A stretch of DNA of 64,000 bases from Diprion similis (Eukaryota; Arthropoda; Insecta; Hymenoptera; Diprionidae), in the NCBI RefSeq assembly GCF_021155765.1, contig NC_060106.1, forward strand, positions 69,501 through 133,500, written 5' to 3'. How positions within the stretch are numbered: position 1 is the stretch's first letter; every line of letters starts with the position of its first letter. Below are positions 62,850 through 64,000 of the stretch, one piece after another. Made by a program: the position numbers and the translations under genes. The notes below the pieces were generated by a model that saw only the letters and a list, made by a program, of their open reading frames with translations, ran no database searches and was not told where the DNA came from.

Positions 62850-62852
62850 CAA
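62847..62852 (+). other. Candidate readthrough stop, LINE copy H (TAG CAA)
   Basis: ORF1 ends TAG followed by CAA AGA, the same TAG-CAA as in copy K. The frame continues without interruption into ORF2, and the first in-frame ATG (62942) lies after the endonuclease start LLLNAQGFLKH. Confidence 0.55.
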
Positions 62853-64000
62853 AGAAGGAATTCTTCGGTAAGAAACAAAAAATCATTCTTGTTACTATTA
62901 AATGCGCAAGGCTTCTTAAAACATAAGGATGAAATAGAAAATATGGTAATCACAAACAAACCAGACGTATTATGCCTAACAGAAACACATATAACATGTG
63001 AAATTAATGATAATGAACTAGCTATAGAAAATTATAATGTAATACGATGCGACACTAACAACAGTAGAACGGGAGGGGTTTTAACGTACATAAAAATAGA
63101 CATAAAATATGAAATAATGACGACCAAAAATATTGAACAAAATACTTGGATATGCACGACTAAAGTATTATATAATGAGCAGAAGGTAATAGTGTGTAAT
63201 ACATACCATTCACCAAGCACCGACGATGGAAAGTTTATTGATTTAATTACGGAGGAAAGTGATAATAATGTGGATGAAGGATGGGTAATCTTAGTGGGGG
63301 ATTTTAACATTGACATGACAACAGTAACAGGATACGCAAAAAGGCTAGAACGAAACCTCGCACGCTTAGGAATGAAACAATTTGTAAAAAAACCGACAAG
63401 AATAACTGAAAACTCAAACACGATAATTGACTTAGCATACTCAAATTTTTATATCAAGACGGAGGTATTACAGACACCAAAAATTACTGACCACCAAATT
63501 GTACAAATTGACATGCCCTATGAAAATGTAAATGACGAAATTGAAATGGAGGTTTTAAAACGTGACTATACAAAAATGACAAAAGAACTATTTGAAATAA
63601 CATTAAAAAGACACCTAGAAAGAGTAGGAATGGACAATAATGACGATACGAATGACCTTGCTGACAAATACATTGACTCAGTAAAAAATACAATAAACGA
63701 GATAGCTCCATTGTCCAAAAAAATGGTCAAAGCGAAATGGAAAAATAAACCATGGATCAATGAATCTGTTAGAAATAGTAGTAAAAATAGGGATAAAGCA
63801 TACAATAAAGCAATACGGACAAATAACCGCAATGATTGGGAACAGTATAAAGTTAATAGAAATAAGGTAGTACAAGAAATAAGAAAAAGTAAAAAACAAT
63901 ATTATGAGGACAACATTGATAAATATAAGTCGAACTCAAAAAAGATGTGGAAGACAATGAAAGAAATAATCGGCAACAACAAACAAATAAAACAGGACGG
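62850..64000 (+). CDS. LINE copy H ORF2: endonuclease and linker, open to the window edge
   Basis: About 383 codons open, running off the window. Endonuclease motifs in order are LLLNAQGFLKHKDEI (Asn), CLTETHITCE (Glu), RTGGVLTYIK, TYHSPSTDDG, VGDFNIDMTT (Asp/Asn), IDLAYSNF and ITDHQIVQI (Asp-His). A linker follows with NKPWINESVRNSSKNRDKAY and KKMWKTMKEIIGNN, matching the region before RT in copy K. The RT lies beyond the window. The frame is in phase with ORF1 and has no ATG before the endonuclease start. Unlike copy K it shows no stop or shift in this part. Confidence 0.85.

Larger units (their letters stand above)
60054..64000 (+). mobile_element. LINE copy H: family 2, complete 5' end, runs off the window
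   Basis: 5' UTR (60054-60610), ORF1 split by a solo LTR, then ORF2 open to the window edge. The 5' UTR block TGACGGTTTCTCGGTTAACGCG is shared with copy K. Apart from the LTR and one stop in ORF1 the coding sequence looks well preserved. Confidence 0.85.

Overview
This is a stretch of eukaryotic nuclear DNA made almost entirely of transposable elements, many inserted inside one another. I see no ordinary host gene, rRNA or tRNA. The arthropod-type Polinton/Maverick, the CR1-like non-LTR retrotransposons (LINEs) with PHD-finger ORF1 proteins, the hAT element and the Ty3/gypsy element together suggest an insect genome. I cannot name the species.

Layout. 1-1412: the 3' part of an LTR retrotransposon, ending in a 603-bp LTR. 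1593-1925: a 160-bp tandem repeat. 1.96-17.2 kb: a head-to-tail chain of LINE copies, all on the minus strand (A, B, D, C, E, F from left to right), separated mainly by GA-rich or (GAGGGA)n microsatellites. Copy E (11.6-16.2 kb) looks full length and intact. 17.2-19.9 kb: an unclassified DNA transposon with inverted repeats. 20128-34101: a complete 13,974-bp Polinton with long inverted repeats and a perfect 6-bp target duplication (ATAATT), inserted in a DUF4218-like transposon reading frame. Its polymerase, integrase, ATPase, PLA2-like and protease genes are broken, but its major and minor capsid genes are open. 35.2-64 kb: a second LINE chain, all on the plus strand (J, K, L, M, N, H). Three elements are nested in it: a hAT element in the ORF2 of K, a complete Ty3/gypsy element with 1,858-bp LTRs in the ORF2 of N, and a solo LTR in the ORF1 of H. 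At each nested site the host reading frame resumes when the insert and one target duplication are ignored.

The most interesting signal concerns how the LINEs make their second protein. In all seven copies where the ORF1/ORF2 junction is preserved, ORF2 lies in the same frame as ORF1, directly after one stop codon. In the first family this stop is UGA followed by CUA or CUC; in the second it is UAG followed by CAA. In six of the seven copies no in-frame ATG lies between that stop and the start of the endonuclease domain. This points to stop-codon readthrough producing an ORF1-ORF2 fusion.

The second signal is the architecture of the chains. LINE coding strands always run into a pyrimidine-rich microsatellite that is followed by the next LINE. 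This suggests that the elements insert, in one orientation, into TC-rich repeats or into the 3' tails of earlier copies.
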